Positions 8,202 to 18,560 of a DNA stretch of 64,000 bases are shown piece after piece. The stretch covers positions 124,001 through 188,000 of the forward strand of contig CAVUKZ010000010.1 of assembly GCA_963742205.1 (NCBI GenBank), in the 5' to 3' direction. Within the stretch, counting starts at the first letter, position 1, and each line of letters opens with the position of its first letter. Below the pieces are notes generated by a model. The model was not told the origin of the DNA. It worked only from the letters and a program-made list of their open reading frames with translations, and did no database searches. Both the position numbers and the translations under genes were made by a program. This DNA comes from WHSW01 sp963742205 (GTDB taxonomy: Bacteria; Actinomycetota; Thermoleophilia; Solirubrobacterales; 70-9).

Positions 8202-8234
8202 GTTATCCACGCTGCGAATGAAACCGGCATGAAA
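8202..8234 (-). promoter_or_regulatory. OmpR-type direct repeat and leaderless promoter for the secreted protein
   Basis: Read on the minus strand: TTTCAT (8234-8229), five bases, TTTCAT (8223-8218), ten bases, a -10 element GATAAC (8207-8202), six bases, then the ATG at 8195. The 11-base period of the repeat is the spacing used by OmpR/PhoB-type regulators. The same layout appears at two further promoters nearby. Confidence 0.6.
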
Positions 8235-8243
8235 ACCCGAGGC

Positions 8244-8275
8244 TTTCACGCGCTTTTCATCTTCGCGCCTAGGCT
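8244..8275 (+). promoter_or_regulatory. OmpR-type direct repeat and promoter of the two-component operon
   Basis: TTTCAC (8244-8249), five bases, TTTCAT (8255-8260), nine bases, then the -10 element TAGGCT (8270-8275). The repeat covers the -35 position, the usual place for an OmpR-family activator. This suggests the response regulator controls its own operon. Confidence 0.6.
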
Positions 8276-8288
8276 TCGGTGGTCCGCC

Positions 8289-8970
8289 ATGCGCGTGCTG
8301 ATCGTCGAAGACCAGGTGAAGATGGCCGGACTGATCCGGCGTGGAATGCGCGGTGAGGGAATCGCCGCCGACGTGGCGATCAAGGGCGAGGACGCGCTCT
8401 GGATGGCCGAGGCCACCGCCTACGACGCGATCGTGCTGGACATCATGCTGCCCGGCATCGACGGGCTCGAGGTCTGCCGGAGGCTGCGCGAGGACGGCGT
8501 CTGGGCGCCGATCCTGCTGCTGACCGCGCGCGACTCGGTGTCCGACAGAGTCGCGGGGCTCGACGGCGGTGCCGACGACTACCTCACGAAGCCGTTCTCC
8601 TTCGCGGAGCTGCTCGCGCGGCTGCGCGCCCTGGTGCGACGAGGCGCGGCGGAGCGACCGGTCGAGCTCCGGGTCGGCGACCTGCGTCCTCGACCCCGCG
8701 ACGAAACGGGTCACGCGCGACGAGACCGAGATCGAGCTCTCCGCGCGCGAGTTCGCGCTGCTCGAGGCGTTCATGCGCCGCCCCGGGGAGGTGCTCTCGC
8801 GGTACGCGCTGCTCGAGCAGGTCTGGGACTACGAATACGAGAACCGCTCCAACGTGGTCGACTCCTACGTCCGCTTCCTGCGGCGCAAGATCGACAAGCC
8901 GTTCGGGACCGACTCGATCGAGACCGTGCGCGGCGCCGGCTACCGACTGCGCAAGGGGTCCACGGCTTGA
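8289..8970 (+). CDS. OmpR-family response regulator, one frameshift
   Basis: The N-terminal receiver domain is complete: acidic pocket in VLIVEDQ, phospho-acceptor Asp51 in IVLDIMLPG, Thr79 in LLLTARDS and Lys101 in YLTKPFSF. One base too many at about 8690 (in CTGCGTCCTCGAC) breaks the frame. The second frame gives LDPATKRVTRDETEIELSAR and the winged helix with LLEQVWDYEYENRSNVVDSY, ending RGAGYRLRKG. Restored length is about 226 residues, normal for the family. It controls transcription once phosphorylated by the kinase encoded next, whose TTG start overlaps its stop codon. Confidence 0.88.
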
Positions 8971-10345
8971 GGCGCATCCCGATCCGCCTACGGGTGACGT
9001 TGGTGTTCGCCCTCGTGATGGCGGTCGTCCTGACCGCGGTCGGCCTCTTCCTCTACCTGCGGCTCGGGTCGCAGCTCGACGAGTCGCTCGACACGAGCCT
9101 GCGCTCGCGGGCGACCGAGATCGCGGCGCTCGCGCGCCAGTCGGGCGGTCGGCTCGGAGGGGACGGGCTCCAACCCGCTGGTGGAGCAGGACGAGAGCTT
9201 CGCCCAGATCCTCGGCCCCGGCGGGTCGGTCATCGACTCGACGCCCCAGGTCGGCGGCGCGCCCGTGCTGGACCCGGACGAGATCGTGCCCGCCACCACC
9301 GGCCCGGTGTTCGTCGACCGCAGCTCGGCGCCGGGCGTCGAGGGCGCGGTACGGATGCTGGTGGCGCCGGTGGACGTCGGCGGTCGCAAGGTGGTCGCGG
9401 TCGTCGGCTCTCGCTGGGCGATCGCGACGAGGCGCTCGACAACCTCGCGCGGCTGCTGCTGATCGGCGGCCCGATCGCCCTTCTGCTCGCCTCGGCCGCC
9501 GGCTACTGGCTGGCGGGCGCGGCCCTGCGTCCCCGTCGACGAGATGCGCCGCCGGGCGGGCGAGATCTCCGCGTCCGAACCGGGGGCGAGGCTTCCCGTC
9601 CCGGAGGCCGACGACGAGCTGCGCCGGCTCGGCGAGACCCTGAACGCGATGCTCGGGCGACTCGAGGATGCGCTCGAGCGCGAGCGCCGTTTTGTCGACG
9701 ACGCCAGCCACGAGCTGCGGACGCCGCTGGCGCTGCACAAGATCGAGCTGGAGCTGGCGCTCCTGCACGCTCGGGGGGAGGGCGAGCTGCGCGACGCGAT
9801 CGCCTCGGCCACCGACGAGATCGACCGGCTGATCGGCCTCGCCGAACAGCTGCTGGTCGTCGCTCGAATCGAGGACGGCGAGCTGCGCATCGATCGCGAG
9901 CCGTTCGTGATCGAGGAGGCGCTCGCCGCGATCCGCGCTCGCTTCGCGGCCCGCGCCGCCCGCGCCGGGCGCACGCTGAGCTACGAGGTGCCGCCCGAGG
10001 CGCCGCTGCTGGCGGCCGATCGAACGCGCGTCGAGCAGGCACTCACCAACCTCGTCGACAACGCGCTCCTCCACGGGCGGGGCGCGATCAAGCTGCAGGT
10101 GCGGCCAAACGGCACCGCGGTCCAGCTCCACGTCACCGACGAGGGACCTGGGATCCCGGAGGACTTCATCGGCCGCGCGTTTGAGCGCTTCAGCCGCGCC
10201 GGACGGCGCGCGGTCCGAGGGCGGGACCGGGCTCGGGCTCGCCGTCGTCGACTCGATCGCGCGCGCCCACGACGGTTCAGCTCACGCGCGCAACCTCCCG
10301 GACGGCGGCGCCGACGTCTGGATTGAGATCCCGACCTCGGCCTGA
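8967..10345 (+). CDS. Sensor histidine kinase, several frameshifts
   Basis: Starts at TTG 8967, overlapping the regulator's stop. Restored order: first membrane helix (RVTLVFALVMAVVLTAVGLF), an extracytoplasmic sensor segment (SFAQILGPGGSVIDSTPQV), a second helix (LLLIGGPIALLLASAAGYWL), HAMP linker, H-box (DDASHELRTPLALHKIELE), N-box (VEQALTNLVDNALLHGRG), G1 (DEGPGIPED) and G2 (GGTGLGLAVVDSIA). Frame breaks lie near 9173, 9425, 9535 and 10205. Length after correction is about 455 residues. It phosphorylates the preceding regulator; the signal is unknown, but the neighbouring exported PepSY protein and secreted protein suggest an envelope signal. Confidence 0.85.
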
Positions 10346-10347
10346 CC

Positions 10348-10380
10348 TTTCACGGCCATTTCATCGCGCCGCCGTAGAAC
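10348..10380 (+). promoter_or_regulatory. Third OmpR-type direct repeat, upstream of the PepSY gene
   Basis: TTTCAC (10348-10353), five bases, TTTCAT (10359-10364), ten bases, then TAGAAC (10375-10380) as -10 element. Spacing and sequence match the two boxes at 8202-8275. It begins three bases after the kinase stop codon, so the PepSY gene has its own regulated promoter. Confidence 0.6.
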
Positions 10381-10413
10381 CCGATCCTCCAAACGACGAC
10401 TCAGGAGGACGGA

Positions 10414-10749
10414 ATGCAGATCAAGAACAGGTACCTCGTCATCGGCGGCGCGATCCTCGCGATCGGCGCCGGCGGTGTCGGCGTCGCCGCAGCCACGGGC
10501 GGCATCGGCGGCGACGACGGCGATGCGACCGTGACCGGCCCGACGGCCGACAAGGCGACGCAGGCGGCGCTCGCGATCACCCACGGCGGGACCGCGAACG
10601 CGGTCGAGCGCGATTCCGAAAACGGGGCCACCTGGGAGGTCGAGGTGACGAAGCCCGACGGGAACACCGTCGACGTCAGGCTCGACGAGTCCTACGACCT
10701 CGTGGTGGTCGAGGGCGACAGCGAGGACGCGGCCGAGAGCTCCGGCTGA
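10414..10749 (+). CDS. Membrane-anchored PepSY domain protein
   Basis: A 111-residue protein with an AGGAGG ribosome-binding site about six bases before the ATG. Residues 6-30 form an uncleaved signal anchor or signal peptide (YLVIGGAILAIGAGGVGVAA). Residues 45-100 are one PepSY domain (DKATQAALAITHGGTANAVE, then WEVEVTKPDGNTVDVRLDE). An acidic tail follows. PepSY modules are found in protease propeptides and beside two-component systems, where they are thought to bind or inhibit extracytoplasmic partners. Position and shared promoter box tie it to the kinase upstream. Confidence 0.85.
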   Translation: MQIKNRYLVIGGAILAIGAGGVGVAAATGGIGGDDGDATVTGPTADKATQAALAITHGGTANAVERDSENGATWEVEVTKPDGNTVDVRLDESYDLVVVEGDSEDAAESSG

Positions 10750-10855
10750 GCTGGGAGAGGATCCGGCGCGCGGTCGCGGCCAGCGGCCGTCGCGCCGGGC
10801 CCTCGTCGGTGCCCTCGCACACCCGGACGGCTGGCGTACCCTGCGGTTCGAGGGC

Positions 10856-12699
10856 ATGCAAGACATCGCCGAGTTTCTGGGCAAGCACGACCCGTTCGTC
10901 GGGCTCGACGAGGCGGCGCTGGAGCGCTTGGCGGCTCGTACGGAGATCGAGTACTTCGAGGCCGGAGCGGACGATCTTCCGCCAGGGAGAGGGGCCGCCC
11001 GACGCGATGTGGGTCGTCCGCACCGGAGCGGTCGAGCTGCTGGACCAGGGGCGCGTGCTCGACCTGCTCGGCGCGGGCGAGCCGTTCGGCCACCCGTGGA
11101 TGCTCTCGGGGCTTCCGACCGGCTGGGAGGCGCGCGCGCGGGAGAGCTCGCTCTGTTATCGGCTCGCGGCCGACGACGTGATCCCGCTGCTCGCGCGACC
11201 CGGCGGGCCTGCGGTCCGTGGCCCGGAGCGCTGCTGGACAGGCCACGACCGGGCGGCGCGCCCAGCTCCGCGAGCGGGCCTCGACGCCGGTCAGGAGACG
11301 GCGAGGAGCCTGCTTCGAAAGCAGCCGGTGGTCTGCGAGCCGAACGTCACGCTGCGCGAGGCCGCCGCCCGCATGGAGGACGAAGGGGTGAGCTCGATCC
11401 TCGTCGATCTCGGCGACGGCGAGCTCGGGATCGTCACCGACCGCGACCTGCGCTCGAAGGTGGTCGCGGCCGGGCGTTCCCCGGAGATCAGCGTCGGCGA
11501 GGTGATGAGCGCGCCTGTCTTCACCGCGCGGCGCCGAGCAGACGAGCACCGAGCTGATGCTGACGATGATCGATCGCGGGATCCGCCACGTCCCGGTCGT
11601 CTCCGGCAGCGGGGAGCTGCTCGGCGTCGCCACCGACGTCGACCTGCTCGCCGCCGAGACCCGGACCCCGATCATGCTCCGGCGCACGATCGCCGACGCC
11701 ACCGACGTCGAGACGCTGCGCGAGACGGCGGCCCAGGTCAACTCGACGCTGATCGCGATGCACGAGGCGGGTGTCGCCGCCACCAGGATCAGCGAGATCC
11801 TCTCGGTGATCGTCGACGCGCTGGTGAGGAGGGTGATCGAGCTCACGATCGCCTCGGTGGGCCCGCCGCCCGCCGAGCTCGGGTGGCTGTCCCTCGGCAG
11901 CTTCGGCCGCCGGGAGGCCGTGCCCTCCTCGGATGTCGACTCCGGCATGGTCTGGGCCGACGACCCGGATGCCGACGTCGCCGCTACATGCGGCACCTCG
12001 GCGGCGCGTGATCGACGAGCTCGCCGCGATGGGCTGGCGGCCGGACGCGCACGGCGTCTCGGCCACGGCCGCGATGTCGGCGAGCTCGATGGACGAGTGG
12101 CGCGCCGCGATCGCCGACTGGATGGAGGGTCCCGCCCAGGAGCCGGCCCTGGTGGCGATCTCGATCGTGCTCGACGCCCGCACGATCTACGGGCCCGAGC
12201 GCGGCCTCGACGTGCCGGCGCTGCTCCGCGAGGCCCACCCGCGCCCGGACGCTGCTGCGCCTGATGCTGCGGCTCGCGCTCGCGCACCAAGCCGCCGACC
12301 GGCTTCCTGCGCGACATCGTCGTCGAGCACTCCGGCGAGCACGCGCGGCCACTTCGACATCAAGCAGGGCGGGTTGCTCCCGGTCGTCAACCTCGCCCGC
12401 TACGCGGCGCTGGCGGCCGGGGCGACGACGACCTCGACGATCGAGCGCCTGCGCGCCGCCGCCGACGCCGGGACCCTCGAACGCCACCGACGCGGCGACG
12501 CTCGAGGAGGCCTTCGACCTGTTCTCGGAGCTGCGGCTCGAACACCAGGTCGCCAGCTCGCAGGCCGGTGAGCGAGCCCGACAACCTGATCGACCCGAAG
12601 ACGCTCAACCCGCTCACGCGTCGCTATCTGCGCGACGCGTTCCGGGCGGTGTCCTCGGTGCAGCGGTCACTGGACACGAAGCTCGCGTGGAACACCTGA
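10856..12699 (+). CDS. cNMP-binding/CBS/DUF294 nucleotidyltransferase-like signalling protein, multiple frameshifts
   Basis: Restored domain order: a cyclic-nucleotide-binding-like fold (MQDIAEFLGKHDPFVGLDE ... GEPFGHPWMLSGLPTGWEAR); two CBS repeats (RKQPVVCEPNVTLREAAARM with GIVTDRDLRSKVV, and MLTMIDRGIRHVPVVSGSGE with LLGVATDVDLLA); the DUF294 nucleotidyltransferase-like region with GSFGRREAVPSSDVDSGMV; and the DUF294 C-terminal helices ending SSVQRSLDTKLAWNT. GSxGRxE...SDxD is the nucleotidyltransferase signature also seen in GlnD. Frame breaks occur near 10975, 11215, 11530, 11990, 12245-12350, 12480 and 12570. About 613 residues when restored, the family's normal size. It probably senses an adenine nucleotide; its partner is unknown. 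Confidence 0.8.
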
Positions 12700-12754
12700 G
12701 CGGCGCAAGCGGGACGGTGCCGGCGCGGCCGTCGGCGCCTACCGGGACACCCCG

Positions 12755-13404
12755 ATGCCGGCCCGCTCCACACCCTGGAGACAGGCCGCGTTCTGCGTGC
12801 TCGACCTCGAGACGACGGGCCTCCTGGCCCCGGACGACGAGATCATCGCCTTCGCGACCATGCCCGTCGACGGCGGCCGCGCTCGCGTCCGGGACGCGCA
12901 CAGCCGCCTCGTCCGCCCCGGCGCATGCCCGGGCCCGATTCGATCCGGATCCATGGCCTGCGCGAGGAGGACCTCGCCGGCGCGCCGCCCCTGAGCGAGG
13001 TGATCGACCAGCTCCTGGTCCGCGCTCACCGGCCGCGTCCTGGTCGCGCACGTCGCCACGCTCGAGGAGCGGTTCTGCGCGGCGCGATGCTCGCCGCCGG
13101 GCTCAGCCTCCGAAACCCGGTGATCGACACTCACGCGCTGGCCCTGGAGGTCTACGAGCGCCGGCGGGAGCCGCGACCGGAGTCGGTCCGGCTCGCCGCG
13201 CTGGCCCGCGCGCTCGGCCTCCCCGTGCACCGCCCACACGACGCGGCCGGCGACGTGCTGACGACGGCCCAGGTCTTCCTGGCGCTCGCGACCGAGCTCG
13301 ACGCGCTGACACCGCAGACGGTCGGCTCGCTCTGCGAGCTCCGCCATCGCTCGGATCCGTTGCCGACCGTGCGCCGGGCGCTACGGCGACTCCGGCGACG
13401 CTAG
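12755..13404 (+). CDS. DnaQ-like 3'-5' exonuclease, frameshifted
   Basis: Exo I motif is FCVLDLETTGL with catalytic Asp and Glu. After a shift at about 12925 comes PDSIRIHGLREEDLAGAPPL, the usual region before Exo II, which appears as VLVAHVATLEERF after another shift near 13025. The frame returns before GAMLAAGLSLRNPVIDTH, and Exo III is HRPHDAAGDVLTTA. Restored length is about 215 residues. This is the epsilon-subunit-like fold that removes nucleotides from 3' ends. Pairing of a DnaQ-like exonuclease with a DUF294/CBS protein recurs in other bacteria. It ends on a CTAG stop shared with the convergent dehydrogenase. Confidence 0.8.
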
Positions 13405-15894
13405 TCGCCGGAGCGCACGCGTTCACCCTTCGGGTCGAAGAGCGGCTCACGAGCGATCTCGCCGTCGATCCACTCGCCGAAGATCTCGACCTCGACGCCG
13501 GTGCCGACTTCGGCGTGCTCCGGCGGCAGGTACGCGTAGGCGATCGAGCGCCCGACCGTGTAGCCATAGCCGCCGGTGGTCGACCCGCCCCGCGATCTCG
13601 CCGCCGATCCGCACCGGCTCGTTGCCGAGCGCCACCGAGCGCGGGTCCTCGAGGGTGAGGCAGCACAGCCGGGTTCGCGGACCGCGCTCCTCCGCCTCGA
13701 CCAGCGCGTCCCGGCCGACGAAGCCGCCGTCCTTGTCGAGCTTGACGCAGAAGCCGACGCCCGCCCTCATACGGCGTCTCGTCCGGGGTGATGTCGGCGC
13801 CCCAGACGCGGTAGCCCTTCTCGAGCCGCATCGAGTCGATCGCCCGGTAGCCGCCGGCGACGATGCCGTGCGGCTCGCCCGCCTCCCACAGCGCGCGCCA
13901 GAGCCCGAGCCCGTACTCGGTGGGGCAGTAGATCTCCCAGCCGAGCTCGCCGACGTAGGTGACGCGCAGCGCGCGCACCGGGACGTTGCCGACGGTGATC
14001 TCGCGCACCGACATGTAGGGGAAGGCGTCGTTGGAGAGGTCCAGCGGGGTCAGCGGCGCCAGCACGTCCCGCGACCGCGGGCCCCAGATCCCGAAGCAGG
14101 CCCAGGCCGAGGTGGTGTCGCGCACCCGGGCGCTGCCGTCGTCCGGCAGGTGCTTGCGGATCCATTCGCGGTCGTGGTTGCCGAACGCGGTCCCGGTGAC
14201 GATCGAGAACAGCTCCTCGCCGAGCCGGGCGACGGTGAAGTCGCACTCGATCCCGCCGCGCCGGTTGAGCATCTGCGTGTAGGTGATCTGGCCGACGTCG
14301 CGCGCGACGCGGTTGTCGCAGAGCCGCTCGAGCAGGCCCGCGGCGCCCGGGCCCTCGATCTCCATCTTCGCGAACGACGACTCGTCGAAGATCGCCACGC
14401 CTTCGCGCGTCGCGACGTGCTCGGCGCCGATCGCCGGCGACCAGTGCTGGCCTGCCCAGCCGCGCGGGCGCAGCGACTCGTCGCCAGCGGCCGCGTTCGA
14501 ACTCGTACCAGTTGACGCGCTCCCAGCCCGACTTCTCGCCGAAGGCGGCGTCGTGGTCCGCGTGCCAGGGAGTCGCCGGCGACATCCGCAGCGGCCGCCC
14601 CGCGCTGCGCTCGTGGTTCGGATAGCGGATGTCGTAGTAGGTCTCGTACGTCTCGCGGATGCGGGCGTGGGTGTAGGCGGGCGAGCGGTACTGGGCGCCG
14701 AAGCGGCGGATGTCCATCTCCCAGAGGTCGAGGCTCGGCTCGCCCTCGGCGATCCACTCGGCCATCACCTTGCCGATCCCGCCCGGCGCCGGCGAGGCCG
14801 TGGGCGCAGAAGCCGGCGGCGACGAAGAAGCCGCGGACCTCGGTCTCGCCGAGGCAGAACTCGTTGTCGGGGGTGAACGCCTCGGGGCCGTTGATCAGCT
14901 TCGTGACCGTGACCTCGTCCATCACGGGGACGCGCTGCGCTTCGAGTTCTCGGTGATCTCCGCGAAGCGGTCCCAGTCGTCCTCGAGCAGGCGGCCGTTG
15001 AAGTCGGGCGGGATCGCGTCGAGCCCGCTCGTCCCGTCGGGCAGGAAGGCGGGCGCGCAGTCGCGCTCGTAGCCGCCCATCACGAGGCCGCCGCCGTCCT
15101 CGCGGAAGTAGATCGAGCAGGTCGGGATCGCGCAGCGTCGGCAGGCGGTCGTCGGCCGCGTGCTCGCGGAACGGCTGCGTGACGACGTACTGGTGCGACA
15201 TCGGGATCATCGGGACGCGCACGCCCGCCATCCGGCCGATCTCGGCCCCGTACATGCCGCCGGCGTTCACGACGACCTCGGCCTCGATCTCGCCCTGCTC
15301 GGTGCCCACGCCGCGCACGCGGCCGTCGCGCGACGTCGATGCCGGTGACGCGCGTGTTCTGGAAGACGTGCAGCCGCCCTCACGCCGGGCGCCGTCGGCG
15401 AGCGCGTAGGTGAGCTGCGACGGGATCGATGTAGCCGTCGGTCGGCAGCCACGCGGCGCCGAGCACGCCGTCGGTCGACATCAGCGGGAACATCTCCTGC
15501 GCCTCGTCGGCCGAGATCAGCTCGAGCGGCAGGCCGAAGGTCTTCGCCCACCCCGCCTGGCGGCGCAGCTCCTCCATCCGCTCCTCGCTCGAGGCGAGGC
15601 GGATCCCGCCGCACTCGACCCAGCCGGGGTCGAGCTCGGACTCGTCCGCCGAGGCCGCCGGTAGAGCTCGACCGAGTGCATCATCATCTTCGTCAGCGAG
15701 ACCGAGCCGCGCAGCTGGCCGACGAGGCCGGCGGAGTGGAAGGTCGAGCCCGAGGTGAGCTCGGCGCGCTCGAGCAGGACGACGTCGTCGTAGCCGAGCT
15801 TCGCCAGGTGGTACGCGATCGAGGTCCCGCCGACCCCGCCGCCGATGATCACGCAGCGGGCGCCGATCCGGCAGGCTGCGTTACGCGCCGCCAC
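13401..15894 (-). CDS. FAD-dependent dimethylglycine/sarcosine dehydrogenase-like protein with GcvT domains, multiple frameshifts
   Basis: Restored length is about 830 residues, matching the dimethylglycine/sarcosine dehydrogenase family. N-terminus (GTG 15894) is a dinucleotide fold (CVIIGGGVGGTSIAYHLAKL) with SGSTFHSAGLVGQLRGS, where the flavin-linking histidine and stacking region lie. The middle carries VVNAGGMYGAEIGRMAGVRV, MSHQYVVTQPF and LINGPEAFTPDNEFCLGE. The C-terminal half is GcvT-like (ESSFAKMEIEGPGAAGLLER, TYVGELGWEIYCPTEYGLGL, MRLEKGYRVWGADITPDETP) and ends GERVRSGD. Frame breaks are near 15660, 15430, 15380-15330, 15125, 14940, 14790, 14490, 13770 and 13590. It would oxidise an N-methyl amine and pass the one-carbon unit to tetrahydrofolate. 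Substrate not certain. Confidence 0.82.
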
Positions 15895-16846
15895 GCACCT
15901 CCTCGATCCGGCTGGCGAAGCGCGGGTCCGACGCGGTCTCGTGCAGGCGCTCGAAGTGCTTCGTCCGTAGTCGTCGAAGTCGAAGTCGAGCTCCGAGACC
16001 ACGGTCTGCACGACACCCCACATCGCCTCGCGGAAGTCGGACATGAACCGCATCAGGCGCAGCGTCGCCAGCCGGCGCTCGTCCGGCGGCTCGCGAAGTA
16101 GGCCTCGAGCAGCGCCGCCTGCTGGGCGTCGTCGAGCTCGTTGTTGACCGCGAAGTTGGCGAGGTCGAAGTAGCGGTCGCCCGTCCCCGCGTACTCCCAG
16201 TCGACGATCCAGAGCCGCGTCCGCGCCGCGGATGAAGTTGGCGGCCAGCAGGTCGTCGTGGCAGGGCACCGGCTCGTGCTCGGCGCCGCTCAGCGCCCCC
16301 TCGATCTCGTGGGCGCGCGCGTGGGCCTCCTCGTAGGCGTCGGGCAGGGTCGGCCCCGCGGCCGATCGCCGTCTCGGCGTAGGTCTCGACGAGGCGGAAG
16401 GAGTTGAAGATCGTCGGCAGGGGCTCGCCCAGCTCGTGGATCGCCCGCAGGGCGCGCGGCCACCTCGCTCAGTCGCGTCGGGCTCGCGCAGTTCCTCCGA
16501 GGTCATCTCCCGCCCCTCGACGAACGTGGTGACGATCGCCTGGCGGGTCGTCCGTCGCCGCCACCGGCGGCGCGATCCCGACCGCCGCGGCCGCGCTCGT
16601 TGGCGATCCGCTCGGCCGCCGCGGTCGATCTCGAGCAGGTTGGTGTCCTTGCCGGGAACCCGGATCACGTAGTCGCGACCGCCGAAGCGGGCCCGGTAGT
16701 TGCGATTCGTGATCCCACCCTCGAGCGGCGCCGGCTCGCCCTCCGCTTCGCCCAGAATCGCGGGCTAATTGCTGGACGATTCGGCCCAGATCGTCCGGAT
16801 CGCTTGACTCGCGTCCTGCGGGCGGATTAGGCTCGGAATCATTCAT
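15881..16846 (-). CDS. Choline/ethanolamine-kinase-like phosphotransferase, heavily frameshifted
   Basis: Restored from about nine short frames. Start at ATG 16846 (NDSEPNPPAGRESSDPDDL). Then PAPLEGGITNRNYRARFGGR and DYVIRVPGKDTNLLEIDR, the N-lobe nucleotide loop and lysine region of the choline kinase/APH fold. Then IVTTFVEGREM, IHELGEPLPTIFNSFRLVE, catalytic loop PCHDDLLAANFI (HxDLxxxN) and metal-binding LWIVDWEYAGTGDRYFDLAN. It ends RIEEVRGGA at TAA 15881, overlapping the start of the dehydrogenase. About 310 residues. These enzymes phosphorylate choline, ethanolamine or related alcohols with ATP. Its neighbours fit an amine substrate. Confidence 0.78.
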
Positions 16847-16906
16847 AGGTCGGCCTAGCACACCATTTCATCCGAGTGGTGGCTTCCCCCAACGGAGGAG
16901 TCAGGA

Positions 16907-18553
16907 ATGCCGGACAGCCGCCGAATCCCAGCGCGACCGCGACGCGGAACGCCTCGCCGAACTCGGCTACGAGCAGGAGCTCGAGCGCGGCTGGACCAGG
17001 TTCACGAACTTCGCGATCTCGTTCTCGATCATCTCGGTCCTAGCCGGCTGCTTCACGCTCTTCTACGTGGGGTGGAACAACGGCGGCCCGATCGTGATCT
17101 CGCTCGGCTGGCCGATGATCGCGGCGATCATCCTCACGGTCGCCGTCAGCATGTCCGAGCTCGCGTCGGCGTTCCCCACGGCCGGCGGCCCCTACTGGTG
17201 GGCCCACAGGCTCGGGGGCGCCGGCTGGTCGTGGTTCACCGGCTGGTTCAACGTGATCGGCTTGATCGGGATCGTCGCCTCGGTCGACTACGTGCTCTCG
17301 TTCTTCGTGACCCAGCTGTTCGGCCTCTGGGGCTGGGATCTGGGCTTCGTCAACTTCGCCGACGACCAGCACATCATCCAGGAGATCTTCTGGTTGTACG
17401 CGGTGATCCTCGCGCTCCACGCCCTGATCAACATCTTCTCTCACCGACTGCTGGCCTTGTTCAACGGGATCTCGGTCTGGTGGCACGTGATCGGGACGGC
17501 GATCATCATCGCGATCCTCGTCTTCGTCCCGGGTGACCACCAGAGCGCCAGCTTCGTCTTCACCGAGAAGATCAACAACTCCGGCTTCGCCGACGGGGCG
17601 ATCAGCGGCGGCACGTACTGGTTCCTCGTCTTGCCCGTGGGCTTCCTGCTGACGATGTACACGATCACCGGCTACGACGCCTCGGCGCACGTAGCGGAGG
17701 AGACGGTGGGAGCCGAGCAGGCGGCGGCGAAGGGCATCTGGCAGTCGGTGGCCTCCTCAGCGGTGATCGGCTGGTTCGTGCTGCTCGCGTTTCTGTTCGC
17801 GGCGACCAACGTCGATGCGATCAACGAGGGTTTCGGCTCCGTCGATCGCCGTGTTCACCTCCGCCGACATGAACCAGAACTGGGCCGAGGCGATCATCGC
17901 GATCGCCTGCGTCGGCCAGTTCTTCTGCGGCATGGCATGCGTGACCAGCTGTTCGCGGACGTTCTTCGCCTTCTCGCGCGACCGAGCCACCCCCGGCCAC
18001 CAGGTCTGGAGCCGGGTGAGCGGCATGGGGCGTGCCCGTGATGGCGGTGCTCGGAAGCGTGCGGGCTCGCCTTCCTGATCGTGCTGCCCGCGCTGTTCGC
18101 GCCGGACACCTTCGTGCCGCCGGTCGCCTTCTTCGCGGTCACCGCGATCGGCACGATCGGCCTCTACATCGCCTACGTGACGCCGGTCTACCTGCGCTGG
18201 CGCGCGGGCGACTCGTTCGAGCCGCGCTCGTGGACCCTGGGCGCCGAAGTACAAGTGGATCAACCCGATCGCGGTGGTCTTCGTCATCCTGATGTTCATC
18301 ATCCTCATGCTCCCCTTCTCCAGCCTCGGAGTGCCGTGGGAGGACGACTTCGACTGGAGCTTCTTCAACTACACGCCGCTCGTTGTCGGCAGTGGTTCTG
18401 GTGGGCGCGGGCCTGGCGTGGGTGTTCGGCATGAACAAGCGCTACACCGGCCCGATCCGGCAGGTCGAGTTCGACGAGGGCATGGGCATCGTCGAGGAGA
18501 AGCCGGTCGAGCCCGAGCCACCACCGCCGCCGCCGGCGGCGCCGGCGAGCTAG
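16907..18553 (+). CDS. APC superfamily amino acid/amine permease, several frameshifts
   Basis: Restored length is about 545 residues with about 12 membrane helices. A cytoplasmic N-terminus (RDRDAERLAELGYEQELERG) leads to TRFTNFAISFSIISVLAGCF and FYVGWNNGGPIVISLGWPMI, the family's first helices and substrate-binding bend. Other segments include ELASAFPTAGGPYWWAHRLG, LLTMYTITGYDASAHVAEET and a later RTFFAFSRDRATPG loop. The tail is proline-rich. Frame breaks are near 16940, 17845, 18030, 18070, 18245 and 18390; the one at 18030 is an extra G in a G run. This branch (GABA/choline/ethanolamine-type permeases) imports amines or amino acids. It is divergent from the kinase and dehydrogenase genes. 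Confidence 0.85.
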
Positions 18554-18560
18554 GCGCGGA

